Of a DNA stretch of 64,000 nt, positions 41,639 through 53,645 are shown piece after piece. The DNA is from Kingdonia uniflora. Lineage: Eukaryota; Streptophyta; Magnoliopsida; Ranunculales; Circaeasteraceae. The notes beneath the pieces are model-generated. The model was given only the letters and a program-made list of their open reading frames with translations, ran no database searches and was not told the DNA's origin. Every line of letters starts with the position of its first letter. Within the stretch, counting starts at the first letter, position 1. The position numbers and the translations under genes are program-made. The stretch is from contig JACGCM010000510.1 in NCBI GenBank assembly GCA_014058105.1, positions 1 to 64,000 on the forward strand, given 5' to 3'.

Positions 41639-44600
41639 GTGGGGTGGTAGAGCTGCAAGTAACCCTGTTATTGCTGATTTTGAAAAGATGGTTCAAAGTT
41701 CTGGGCTGCAGGAATCTCCATTCACAGGGTCTACCTTCACATGGTATAATGGGCATCAGGGAACTTCAAGAATGTGGGAAAGAATTGATAGAGCCTTTCA
41801 CAACTCTAATTTTGTTACTACATTCCCCATGCATAGAGTGGAGTACCTAGAGAGGGTCTGTTCTGATCACTGTCCATTATTGTTCTCTTTCAGAATTGAT
41901 GCATATCAAGGTTCAAGGGCCTTTCAAATTTTGAAAATGTGGAACATGCACGAGAACTTTCATGATATGGTTAAACAGGCTTGGCCAGATGGAGTATTCG
42001 GGAACTACTTGACATCCTTTGCTCATAAATACAAGAAAATGATAACTTCCATCAGAAACTGGAATAGAACCGTATTTGGTAATGTCCAACAAAATATCCA
42101 CAAACTTTAAGATATAATCACAGAACTAGATTTCATTTTGCAAGCAGGCTGGGATGATGTATTGGGGGCTGAACTTAAAGCAGTTAAAGATGAACATGGG
42201 GCCATGCTACATAGAGAAGAGGTATACTGTAAGGAACAATCAAGAATAAGATGGCTAGCCGATGGTGATCTCAACACTTCCTTATTTCACAAAGTCACAA
42301 AGGTACACAATAAATACTCATCTCTATCTAATTTTGTTCTTCCTGATGGATCCACTACTGAGGACATTAGTATCATCCATGACCATACTATTGCCTACTG
42401 CAAGGATATTCGGACTGCTATAAACATGAACTTTGACAATGAGCTCATGGATTGTATCCCTCACATTACCACTGATGGAGAAAATGACATGTTGCTAGCT
42501 CAACCCACATTGGAGGAAGTGAAAACTAGCCTATGGAGTATTCCCACTAAGAGTGCCCCTAGATGTGATGGGTTCACATCTCAATTTTTTTATCAGTGCG
42601 TGGGACATAATAAAGGATGATCTTTATGGAGTTGTTAAAGAATTTTTCAATGGAGCCCCATTGTCTAAATTCTACACCTCTTCCTTCATTACTCTTATAC
42701 CCAAGGTAGAAACACCCAAAGGATTAGCTGATTACAGACCCATCAGCTTATGCTCAGTGATATACAAAGTATTCTCTAAAATCATTACTTCAAGGCTTGC
42801 TTCAGTGCTTCCTAATATCATTTCTGACAATCAGGGCGCTTATGTAAAGGGCAGGGACATCACATACAATATCAATTTAGCTCAAGAGATGGTAGGGGAT
42901 CTAAATAAAATGTTAGAGCACAAAATGTGATGGTGAAGATAGGCATGGCCAAAGCTTATGACAGACTTGATTGGGGTTTCTTGAAGGCCGTTTTAAGGAA
43001 GTTTGGGTTTAGTCATAGGTGGATTGCTATAATTTTACAATGTGTTGAACATTCATGATTTTCTATGGTGTTACAAGGTGTGTATAAGGGCTACGTCAAA
43101 TCTACCAGGGTATTAAGACAAGGGAGTCCCTTATCTCCAATACTCTTTATCATTGCAGAAGTTCTTACAAGGGGGTTAAACAAGTAGTTCATGGAGGGCA
43201 GAATTGGGTATTATAGCACTTCTCCTAGAGACAGTCCTATTACATACCTACTATATGCAGACGACTTCATGGTCTTCCTGAATGGATCTCAATCTTCGGT
43301 TAATGGCTTAATGACATTTTTACAAAGATACCAAAATTGCTCTGGTCTAAGCATAAATACTGACAAAAGTGGGGTGTACCTGCATCACAACGCCAGTACA
43401 GCAAGACATTGAGTAGCTTGTGAAGAGAATACAATCTAAAGTTGAAGGATGGCAGGGACGATTACTTTCCAATGGGGGTAAATTAATTCTCATTAAACAT
43501 GTTCTTGCATCTATGCCTGTACATCTAATCTCAAGTATTCATATCCTTAAACTGTTAAGAAAAACATAGAAAGGATCTTTTCTAACTTCTTCTGGGGGCA
43601 TTTTGAAGGGATGCCTAAATAAATTGGATTGCCTGAGAGAAGATGTGCAGACCAACCTCGGAGGGCAGACTTGAAATAAAGCATTTTGGGGACATTTAAG
43701 CTAGTTTCCTACTCAAAAAGTGTTGGAATTTCTTGCATTCTAATTATTTATGGGATGTTTATATGAGACAGAAGTACACCCAGAATGGTGCCTTTATAAT
43801 CAATGCACCTTCTTCACAACTATAGAGGAAAATTCAACCCTCAATTCAAACTGTTTAAGTAAATACAAGTTGGGCACTCAAGGAAGGGGACATTGATTTT
43901 TGAGGTGCTAACTGGACTGAAGAAGGAACAATGGAAGAGCTTATTGACACTGATGTTTCTCAACAAAGTCAAAAGATATTATTCAAAGTAATGGAACATG
44001 GGACTGGAGCAAACTTCAACATGATATACCTGATAGTTGGAAACAAATTCTCTCTCAAAGGTATGCTCTATCACCAAGCAATGACATTCAAGATTGGGAT
44101 CTTACAAATGATAATAGATTTAACATTAAATTAGCTTGGGAATTTTGGAGATAAGAATCACCAAACATTGCACAGATGAAATGGATTTAGCACGAAGCTA
44201 AACCCACTAGAATACAGTTGTTTGGGTGAAAATTGTGGAATAGAATTTTACCAGTAGATGAGTTGATTTAAAAACATATTGCAAGTGTTGTTGTTGTGCA
44301 AATGGAGATGTTGAAGGAGCAGATCACCTTCTAGTTCATAACAAAATAGTTACTCAGGTTTGGAACTACTTCAGCAAGGTGAGTGGGATACACATTATAG
44401 AACGGCAGTCATATAGGGCAAAAATGAATTCTTGGTTCAGTCCAGCACAAAAACATTCTATTATAGGAATATTGAAGGGTATTTTGCCTGTTTGTATTTT
44501 ATGAGAGATATGGAGATCTAGATGCATGAAAAAGTATGAAAATATTAGCATGGATGCATGACTGATTATTGCTGCTGTTTGAAAACTTATATAAGATATA

Positions 44601-45203
44601 TGGCCTAAAATAAAAGAGCATAAGGTCGACAATTTCAGTGATAAGCTTACCCTCCAGCTGCTGCATGTAATACCAAAGACAACCAGTCTCAAAATGATCA
44701 AAGTTGTGAGATAGACAAAGCCAAATTATGGTGTCTTTAAATTGAATACAAATGGTTCTGCAAATTCTTTTGGGAAATGTGGGGTAGGGGGTGTGCTTAA
44801 AAACCATTCAGGTAATTTATGTCTTGCTTATTGTATCAGTCTTGGGTTTGGATCTAATATCACTGGAGAGTTGCATGGACTGCTGCAAGGGTTAAAGTAT
44901 TGTTATGAACACAGGTTTTACTCTATAATTGTTGAGACAGATTATCAACTTCTTGTGAATTGGTACTACAAAAGAGGAAAAGTATCCAAAAAATACAGTG
45001 CTATATGGGATGAAATATTGAGGTTGGGGTCCTTGCTCAACATTTGCATTTTACACATATACAGGGAAGGTAATGGTACAGTAGATGCCCTCACAAAATT
45101 GGGATGCAGTCAACATAAATTTTTTTATAGCAGGGTTATGGACCTTCCAAGGCACATTAGGGCTCTCTTTTTCATGGATAACATAGGAGTTGCAAAATAT
45201 TAG
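41176..45203 (+). pseudogene. LINE ORF2: endonuclease, reverse transcriptase, RNase H; decayed
   Basis: Endonuclease starts MFSSLIIWNCRGIWNN at 41176, stops at 41406, and continues in other frames with LVTGDFNCIRLHKE (about 41545), interrupted by a TG/G tract, then FTGSTFTWYNGHQGTSRMWE and SDHCPLLFSF. The RT spans about 42138-43412: SAPRCDGFTSQFF, FITLIPKVETPKGLADYRPI, DNQGAYVKGRDI, and YLLYADDFMVFL with the catalytic YADD (about 43248-43260). After decayed connection sequence, the C-terminal RNase H-like domain (44742-45203) reads NTNGSANSFGKCGVGGVL, IVETDYQLLVNW and HIYREGNGTVDALTKLG. Multiple stops and frameshifts. Confidence 0.85.
41578..41640. repeat. (TG)n(G)n microsatellite in the LINE endonuclease
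   Basis: About twelve TG repeats followed by a run of about 30 G, in the middle of the endonuclease after GDFNCI. It replaces coding sequence and disrupts the frame. Length in the assembly may be unreliable. Confidence 0.85.
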
Positions 45204-45300
45204 GCATTAATGTATCTTATAATAGGGGCTATGGTTTATGTCCTCCTCATGTAGAAAATGTCATTCAAAATATAATAAAAAACGAACCTTCTAAAAAAAA

Positions 45301-46090
45301 GGTGCAAAGGAAACCTTTGCAAACTTTTACAAGTGCTCCCTGCAAGAGACAAGGAAGATTGAGAATTCGGATACAAAAATTATGGTACCGGCCTTTACTT
45401 TTGCACTCCACATCGATTCTAATGTTTGAGAAGAGCTCCCTCTTCACAAACCCAAAAAAAGTTACAAAATAATAAATGTCGTTAACAACTACATCGAGCT
45501 CGAGCTATCAAAGAAAGACACGATGAAAAGCTATTATGTTATTCATTCTAATGATATCCATTCAACACCACACCTCAAACCTACCAATAATAATATTGTC
45601 ACAAAATAACATGGGAGATCTAATGAGAACGTCAAAGGAAGAGATGGAAAGAAAGATAGACCAATCCCAATTTTGCCTCAAATGACAACAACCCTGTCAG
45701 CTATCTTACCCATACTCAAGGGAGACGGATTCTTTTGTGAAGCACAACAAATTCTTGATGTCCCGAATAAAACTTTTTGCCAATATTACAATGTACATAG
45801 CCATGCGATAGATAACTATTATTCACTCATACGCATTTTTATTTGTATTGTCTTGGCATGGAGACTCCATGAGTACGTAATAGATGTCCAGAAATTTCTC
45901 GAAGATGAAACAAAAAGAAAGAGGTCGAATAAGGACAAGGACAAGGTCAAGGCCAAGCTCGCCATCTTTACATGATTGAGATCGAAAAAGGCAAGAAACG
46001 AAAGAAAAATGACAAAGCCACATCATGCTATAAGATGACCTCCTCTGAGCCAAACTTCTGCTTAGCTTCAACAAAGCAAAGCGCTCATAT
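45301..46090 (+). pseudogene. Gypsy 2 gag, second part
   Basis: Resumes right of the LINE. The stretch at 45673-45975 has FCQYYNVHSHAIDNYYSLIR, corresponding to the YCxxHxxxGHxTxxCxxL zinc-type end of plant gypsy gags with lost Cys/Gly residues, then a Lys-rich tail. Short frames and several stops. Confidence 0.65.
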
Positions 46091-46119
46091 CATATTTCTT
46101 TTAAGAATTGCGATACCAC

Positions 46120-46440
46120 TCATGTAAAATACCAACATGATGACCCATTGGTGATAATGCTCAAAGTAGGACATGACTACTTACATACACTCCTTGTCAA
46201 CACAGGAAGTGCAGTTGATGTATTATCCAAATAGATTCAATGGTTCCAAAGAATCGGCTTTGGGAGAAATTATATTACCTGTTCAGGCAGGACAAGAAAT
46301 AACCTTCGTCAAGTTCATCATCATTGATGCTGAATTCAAATACTAGGGAATCTTGGGAAGAAGCTAATTTTACTCAATCAAGGCCGTACCTTCGACATAT
46401 CATCTTGCTTTGCGTTTCTCGACTGATTACAGAGTTTACG
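46120..46440 (+). pseudogene. Gypsy 2 protease, catalytic Asp replaced
   Basis: Frame at about 46140-46235 reads DPLVIMLKVGHDYLHTLLV then NTGSAVDVLS. The retropepsin motif D-T-G-S-S is N-T-G-S-A, so the catalytic Asp is Asn. A stop follows, then broken protease sequence to about 46440. Confidence 0.7.
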
Positions 46441-46699
46441 AAATCAAATGAAGTCAGGCGGTAATACAGATGTGTGAAAATACCACCATGAATTCTCACG
46501 CATCAAAACTTCTTAAAGCATAACAATTACAGAAAGAGCATCCCCCAACATTCAAGCAACATAATACTGAAGAGATCGAATCCATAGAATTTGATGGACC
46601 TGGGAGAAATACTTTTATTGGCTCAAAACTCTCACAAGAAGAAAGAAAAACCCTCCTATAGTTATTAAAGAAAAATATTGATATCTTTGCATGGCCTTT

Positions 46700-47349
46700 T
46701 TAAGAAATGCCAAGAATTGATCCTTCCATTGCATGCCATCGGTTGAACCTTGTATTAGACCGCAAGGCTGTAGTGTAAAAGCCTCATAACCTTGCCCCTA
46801 GGCTCCGAAAAACAGTTAATGAAGAAATCGACAAACTACTTCGAGTCGAATTTATTCGTGAAGCTAAATATCCTAAGTGGGTCTCAAACATAGTTGCGGT
46901 CCTAAGGAAGAATGGAAAAATTAGGGTCTGCATAGATTTCACCGAACCCAATAAATTTACACCAAAGGATAACTTTCCCCTTCCTTTGTTCCTCACCTCC
47001 TCAATTCTGTCGCAGGACATGAGCTTCTATCAATGATGGATGCAGCTTCAGGGTTTAATATGGTCCTACTCACCGAAGAAGATCAATAAAAGACCACATT
47101 CGTAATAGAAAGATGCCTTTACTGTTACACCATCATGCCTTTTGGATTAAAAAAATGCAAGAATAACATATATATCAGTGACTTGTCATAAAGATATTTA
47201 AAGATCACTTGGGAAAGATCATAAAGGTTTATATCGACGACATGGTCTGCAAAAGCCTGAAGCGAGAAGATCATTGCAGCCATCTACAAGCAATCTTTGA
47301 CATCCTTCGTACATACCATATGAAGTTAAACCCTGACAAATGCTAATTT
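46700..47349 (+). pseudogene. Gypsy 2 reverse transcriptase, part 1
   Basis: Reads EIDKLLRVEFIREAKYPKWV and NGKIRVCIDFTEPNKFTPKD, then after frame changes VYIDDMVCKS (about 47227-47257) and KLNPDKC. Cut at 47354 by the copia element; the RT continues directly at 53646. Confidence 0.8.
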
Positions 47350-47354
47350 GGGGT

Positions 47355-48273
47355 TGTTAGGGATATTAATACTATTTTACCTATGTAGTAGTATTTGAGA
47401 GCAGAGATCCTTAGAACAACATCAAAAACAAAACGAACAGGAGGTATTGAAATGATGATCCAAAAATGCTTAGTCGAGGACTAGGTCTCTATCTTTAAGA
47501 CGTTTCGCTGCACTGCCCTTTACAAACAGTTGATTGTTGCATCGCTTTCAGGATAAAAAAAAATATAGTAGGAACTTCTCTTACAAGGAAGAAGGACATT
47601 CGTATGATTTGCACTTTAAATTAGTTTACTCAGATTCTAGACTCATGATTATATTGAAGAGAAGAGAAGAACTGTGTATTCGATAGATTGAAAAACTAAG
47701 GCACATTTTCTCTTTATATAAAGCAAGTTCAAAACGGTAACAAGAGTTAATAGTGGGACACGTCATCAAAAATGTTTGAAATGTTTAAGACTTAATTACT
47801 AAATAGTTACGTTTGAGGAATTCAAAACGAAAAAGTTCAGTTTGAAATAGACTCGGTTCGAATTTGGTTTACTGGGAACTCCAAGTCGAAATAGACTAAG
47901 TTCGAATTGGTCTTGAGGGAACTCCAGGTCGAAAAGACTTGGTTCGAAATTATCCAGGTTGAGATTGAATGGACTCAGTTCGAATTGGTCTAGGTAGAAT
48001 AGACGTTCGAATTGGCCTAGGTAGAATAGACTTAGTTTGAATTGGTCCAGGTCGAATAGAATTGGTTTTAACAAAATCAATTCTTCCATAGAGGCCCAAG
48101 TCTAAGGCCCAATCCCATGAGCCAAACAAAGTTCTAAACCCAATTTTTTGGCCCGCATCTACCCAACATATAGAATAAATGACCAATGTTATATCAAGGA
48201 AACAAACTACTCTTCCAAGCAATATGGGACTAAAGAAACCACATAAAGGTCTTTGAAGATATAAAACCCAACA
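47355..48273 (-). repeat. 3' LTR of the copia element
   Basis: 919 bases, TGTTAGGGATATT to AAACCCAACA on the plus strand. It contains a block of GAATTGGTCTAGG-type short repeats (about 47870-48062). Confidence 0.92.
47870..48065. repeat. Minisatellite-like block within the copia LTR
   Basis: Degenerate units of roughly 25-30 bases, TTCGAATTGGTCTAGGTAGA followed by ATAGACTTAG-like sequence. The same block is in the right LTR at 53215-53455. Read on the minus strand it gives a repeating DQFELSLF-like peptide, most likely meaningless. Confidence 0.75.
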
Positions 48274-48286
48274 ATCCCCCACTATA
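48274..48286 (-). other. Polypurine tract of the copia element
   Basis: Minus-strand ATAGTGGGGGAT next to the TG of the 3' LTR, in the expected place for a minus-strand element. Confidence 0.75.
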
Positions 48287-48899
48287 TCGAGAAAACATGT
48301 CCGAGTAATAAAAAACTAAAGTTGTGCGTAAGTAGAGGTGTCTTTCGACTTGAACCTTTACATAGTGAATATATTTTTGAAGTACTAGAGATTAGAGTGA
48401 TATTCGTCTTGAACTCTAATTCTGGAGGGTACAACTAAAATACACCACACACAACTTTTATAATGCAAAGTTATGAAATTGTTAGCGTTATACGACCATA
48501 CGCTCGTATCCCGGTTCTAATGAATGGTCTAGATAACTTGCCGAAGTTCCCATAGTAAGCGGCCTCACTTCCATAATTATCGGGGTGAGTTTATCAGGAG
48601 TACTCCTATAGCTAAGTACCCCACTCCACATAGAGTATAGCCCTCATTAAGAGTTATTGAATAACTCAACCTTAAATCGCTACAGGATATCATACTCTTA
48701 TAGGGATGGACTAGGAGTAACTACCCCTTCTTAAGAAATGCATGATTCTTCTTAATTATCATATGACTTTTTTTCCCTTTGAACCTATTCTTGGGATCTC
48801 CAGTCTATAGGTTGGGTTACCATCACAGATATTCTAACTATACGGGCTTTAGCCCCATCCCTTTCGAGGTGTTCCACACCTTCTCCCGAGCTAACCTTT

Positions 48900-51800
48900 T
48901 CGTAAAAGGATCAGCCAAGTTCGCTTCTGACTGAACAAAATCCACTCTGACAGCCCCAGAAATGAGTTTTTCTCTTACGGTACTGTATTTGCGACGTATC
49001 TGTCATTTTTTGTCGTTGTAATAACGATTCTTCACTTTTGCAATAGCTGCAGTACTATCATAGTAGATAAGTATGGCTGGTAACGGCTTATCCCATAAAA
49101 GAATATCTGACATAAGGTTTCTCAACTAGTCTGCCTCCTCACTGGCAGCAGCTAGTGCTATCAGTTCTGACTCCATCGTAGATTGGGCTAAAATAGTTTG
49201 ATTCTTGGACCTCCAAAAAATTTCCCCACCAGCAATGTCAAAGATATAACCGCTGGTAACCTTGGAATCTTCAGATAGGGGGTTCTAATCAGCATCACTA
49301 AATCCCTTTAGGACTGCGGGGAATCGCTCATAGTGTATTCCTAGGTTCATGGTTCTTTTCAGGTACCGCATGACCTTTTCTATAGTATACCAATGCTCTA
49401 TACCATGACAACTAGTAAATCTACATAACATCCCCACTGCGTAAGCAATGTCTGGCCTAGAACAATCAGTAGCATGCCGAAGGCTGCCAATGATACTAGC
49501 ATACTCAGTTTGCCTAATACTGTCACCAGTATTCCTGAATAGCTTCTGACTAGGGTAGTAAGGGGTGCACAAAGGTTTATAATCATAGTAGTTATACCTT
49601 TTCAAGATCTTCTCAATGTAATAAGACAGATCAAAAGTTATACCACTTTCAGTCCTAGTAATCTTAATTCCCAAAATTATACTAGCTTCCCCCAAATCCT
49701 TCATGTCGAAATTTTGACTTAGTAGAACCTTGACATCATTAACAACAAAGATGTTAGATCCAGTAATCAGCAAGTCGTCCACATTTAAGCATTTAATAGT
49801 GCAAACATTATCTACAGCCTTGTAATAAATGCATTTGTCACTTTCATTAATTTTAAACCATATGATATGACTAAGTTGTCAAATTTCTCATGCCATTGTT
49901 ATAGTACCTGTTTGAGACCATATAAGGACTTCACCAATTTGTAGACTTTACGTTCCTGATTAGGCACGACAAAATCCCTCAGGTTGGTCCATGTAAATCT
50001 CTTCACCCAAGTCACCGTTCAAAAAAACAGTTTTAACATCCATTTGGTGAACTACTAAGTTATGTACAACAGCGGTATGAAGTAATACTCTAATCGAAGT
50101 AATTCTAGTAACATGAGAATAAGTGTCAAAGAAATCAATATTCTCTCTCTGTCTAAATCCTTTAGCTACAAACCTAGCTTTGTATTTCTCAACTGTCCCA
50201 TCAGATCTCAATTTCTTTTTAAGGATCCATTTACAACTAATTGCCTTGTAATCGGGAGGTAAATAAAAAAGAACCGAAATTCCATTGGACTCCAGAGAGT
50301 CCATCTCACTGTTAATAGCATTCTGCCAAACATTTGAATCAGAGGAGGTAAGTACCTCTTTGAGGGTAGACGAATCTCCCTCTAGAGTATATACTTCAAA
50401 ATCAGGACCAAAATCCTTCTCCACTCGAGCTCTCTTGCTCCTTCTAACATTTGTAATAATGTCTACAGTTTCCACATTTCTAGGTTCTCCTATTCTAGGT
50501 GCAACATAACTAGATGAGGAACCCCCACTATCTCTAGATATGAAAGGAAGCTTATCTTTATAAAAGTCAGCATCAACTGATTCAATAATAGTTTTGTTTT
50601 GCAAGTCAAAAAATCTATATGCTTTATTGTTAATTGCATAACCAATGAAAACACATTTATAAGCACGACTAGCAAGTTTCGACCTTTTTGGATTAGGTAT
50701 CCTGACATATGCTAAACATCCCCAAACTCTAAAGTATGAGACATTCGGCTTTCTGCCATTCCACAATTCCAAAGGTGTAGCCAAGGTCTTAGAGTTCAGA
50801 ACTTTCTTTAACACATAAGAAATAGTTAATAATATCTCTCCCCACCAATGGGAAGCAGCTCCAGAACTTAGCATAATAGCAACTATAAGTTCTGTATAAG
50901 TTCGGTTCTTACGTTCAGCCTTACCGTTCATCTCAGGTGAATAAGAAGTTGTGGTCTCGTGAATAATACCTGTGGACTGATACAACCCGTGGAACGCCCA
51001 GAGTCATATTCAGCTCATCTGTCACTCCAAAAATGTTTTATTTCTTTTCAAATTGAGTCCCAATTTCAGCAAGGAAAATCTTAAACATGTTCAGAGCTTC
51101 GCTCTTGTGAGCCATAAGATATACATAAGTCATCAATAAAAGTTATAAAATAACGTTTCTATTTCCTTGTTAAGATCCCTTCTAATTCACAAATGTCCAA
51201 GTGTATAAGGTCAAAGGTTCCAGATTCACTTTGTACATATTTGTGAGGGGTTTTAATAATCTTTGCTTGAGAGCAATATTCACATTTCTCAAAACTATCT
51301 TAAGGGAATTTTGGAATCAAACTCAGGTTACACATACTTTTAATGAGTTTCTTGTTAACATGACAAAGCCTACTATGCCAAACATTAAAAGTACACACAG
51401 AGTAAGAAGAAGATTCTTTATTAATCATATCAATATTAAGCTTAAACATAGAATCACACGCATAGCCTTTACCTACAAATTTCCTATTTTTGGTGATCGT
51501 ATAAACGTTACCTCCAATATTCTGCGTAAACCCAGCCTTGTTCAGGAGAAAAGAAGATACAATATTCTTCCTCATTTGAGGGGTATGGAACACATCCTTC
51601 ATAATGAGAGTCCTCCCAGAGGTAAACTTTAGCTCAATGTTTATAGTTCTAGCAACCTCTGTGGTGTGGGTGTCTCCCAGCAGCACGTTCTTACCCTTAA
51701 CTTCAACATAAGTTTTATACAACTCCCTATCAAAATAGACGTGGTGGGTAGTACCAGAGTCCATCCACCATCCTTTTGAGCCACTGGCCATATTAACCTC

Positions 51801-52706
51801 AGATATCATAGCAGCCAGAGATTCTTTAGAAACATGCTCGGTCAAATGGACCTTTGGAGGTTTTAGCTTATTACAACAGTCCCGAGCCATGTGTCCTGGT
51901 CGACTACAGTTATAACAAATAAACTGGATAGATTCCTGTTTATTTGTTTTTGAGGTAGGTACAGAGTTGTTCAAGCCAGGGTTCTTGTTTGGTTTGCGGG
52001 ACTAGTTTTTCATACCCTTTTTCACCGGCTTCAGAGAAGCATTAGTGATCTTGTTCTTGTTATGATTAGACACAAGCAAAACTTCTTTATTAATGTCTTA
52101 TTTTCTAGCTTCTTCCTCGATGCGGAGGCACACAATAAGGCTCTCCATATAAAACTCTTTTGATTTATGTCGAAAGGTATTTTTGAACTCTTTCTAGGCC
52201 GGAGGTAATTTGTCTATGAGGACAACAACCAGGAATTGTTCATCTAATTTGATACCCTCATAAATAATCTCATAAGATATCTTTTGGAGTTCGTGAGACT
52301 GGGTTATGGCTGACTTATTGTCATGTATCTTAAAATTTAAGTAGCGGCTAACCGCCTACTTTTTCGACCCAACCTCCTCCGTATCATACTTTTTTTGAAG
52401 AGCATCCCAAATTTCCTTAATGGATTCCAACACAGAGTAGAGATCATACAGGTCATCGCTAAGTTCATTCAGGATGAAATTTTTATAAAGAAAATCATCT
52501 GCAGTCCATTTCTCTAGGGCCTTTACAGATTCAGGGGATAAGGGTTCGACTTCGTTTGGTTTAGTAGAGTTACACGACTCAGCTATTTTCTTAGTGGTTA
52601 AATAAAAAAATATTTTCCGTTTCCACCAACGAAAATTCTTACCTTCAAATTTGAAAGGTTTGTTATTGTCGATGACGACAGATCAGACATTACTATCTCC
52701 GTCCAT
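48900..52706 (-). pseudogene. Copia gag-pol polyprotein, lightly decayed
   Basis: Start ATG at 52706, only about 26 bases after the LTR. Gag (UBN2-type: KPFKFEGKNFRWWKRKIFFY, then DKLPP) covers 52700-52000. The CCHC knuckle CYNCSRPGHMARDC and the protease motif WWMDSGTTHHV follow (51700-51974), then the pre-integrase zinc region WHSRLCHVNKKLI (about 51320-51400). The integrase end SYSPEMNGKAERKNRT and the RT block YKARFVAKGFRQRENIDFF, with HQMDVKTVFLNG, lie at 49960-50985. MDDLLITG (DD of the RT active site) and DLGEASIILGIKI follow at 49285-49782, then RNase H to about 48900. A few stops and a frameshift near 51000 and 49800 break an otherwise well preserved polyprotein. Confidence 0.85.
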
Positions 52707-52731
52707 AGCTGATACTGAAACGTCTTAAATT

Positions 52732-53645
52732 TGTTAGGGATATTAATACTATTTTACCTATGTAGTAGTATTTGAGAGCAGAGATCCTTAGAACAGCACA
52801 AAAAAAATGAACATGAGGTATTGAAATGATGATCCGGAAATACTGAGTCGAGGACTAGGTCTTTATCTTTAAGACATTTCACCGCACTGCCCTTTGCAAA
52901 TAGTTAATTGCTGCGTCGCCTCCAGGATAAAACATCAGAGTAGGAACTTCTCTTGCAAGGAAGAAGAACATTCATATGATTTGCACTTTCAATTAGTTTA
53001 CTCAAATTCTAGACTCATGATTATATTAAAGAGAAGAGAAGAACTATGTATTCGATAGATTGAAAAACTAAGGCACAGTTTCTCTTTATATAAAGCAAGT
53101 TTGAAACGGTAACAAGAGTTAATGGTGGGACACGTCATCAAAAACGTTCGAAATGTTTAAGACTTAATTACTAAACAGTTACGTTTGAGGAATTCAAAAC
53201 GAAAGAGTTCAGTTCGAAATAGACTTAGTTCGAATTTGGTCTACTGGGAACTCCAGGTCGAAATAGACTAAGTTCGAATTGGTCTTGAGGGAACTCCAGG
53301 TCGAAAAGACTTGGTTCAAAATGATCTAGGTTGAGATTTAATAAACTCAGTTCGAATTGGTCTAGGTAGAATAGACGTTCAAATTGGTCTAGGTATAATA
53401 GACTTAGATCGAATTGGTCTAAGTCGAATAGAATTGGTTTTAACAAAATCAATTTTTCCATAAAGGCCCAAGTCCGAGGCCCAAGCCCATGAGCCAAACA
53501 AAGTTTTAAACCCAATTTTTTGGCCCGCCCCCGCCCAACATATAGAATAAAGGACCAAAGTTATATCAAGGAAACAAACTAGTCTACCAAGCAATGTGAG
53601 ACTAAAGAAACTACATAGAGGCTTTTAAAGATATAAAACCCAACA
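52732..53645 (-). repeat. 5' LTR of the copia element
   Basis: 914 bases, matches the left LTR throughout. No TGG-starting primer site is seen on its inner side. Confidence 0.92.

Larger units (their letters stand above)
39453..45300 (+). mobile_element. Full-length L1-type LINE inserted in gypsy 2 gag
   Basis: Bounded by the 12-bp direct repeat GGTGCAAAGGAA and ending in a short A run (45293-45300), so the insertion appears complete at both ends (about 5.85 kb). It carries a 5' leader of about 400 bases, ORF1 with a zinc knuckle, and ORF2 with endonuclease, RT and RNase H. It is a relative of the LINE fragments at 1135-2150 and 4888-5168. ORF2 has several stops, so it is no longer active. 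Confidence 0.9.
47355..53645 (-). mobile_element. Ty1/copia LTR retrotransposon inserted in gypsy 2 RT
   Basis: Complete element with LTRs 47355-48273 and 52732-53645, flanked by a perfect 5-bp duplication GGGGT (47350-47354 and 53646-53650). Direction is minus, with PPT beside the left LTR and gag beside the right LTR. The first 62 LTR bases are identical between the two copies, with scattered differences later, so it looks younger than gypsy 1. Gene order gag, protease, integrase, RT, RNase H is diagnostic for copia. Confidence 0.93.

Noticed and set aside
41578..41640. A poly-glycine protein segment in the LINE endonuclease
   Set aside because: It is a (TG)n(G)n microsatellite that disrupts the endonuclease; the length may also be an assembly effect.
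47799..48282. Repetitive frame reading DQFELSLF-like units on the minus strand
   Set aside because: It lies entirely within the copia LTR and occurs again at 53225-53594; it is a translated minisatellite, not a protein gene.
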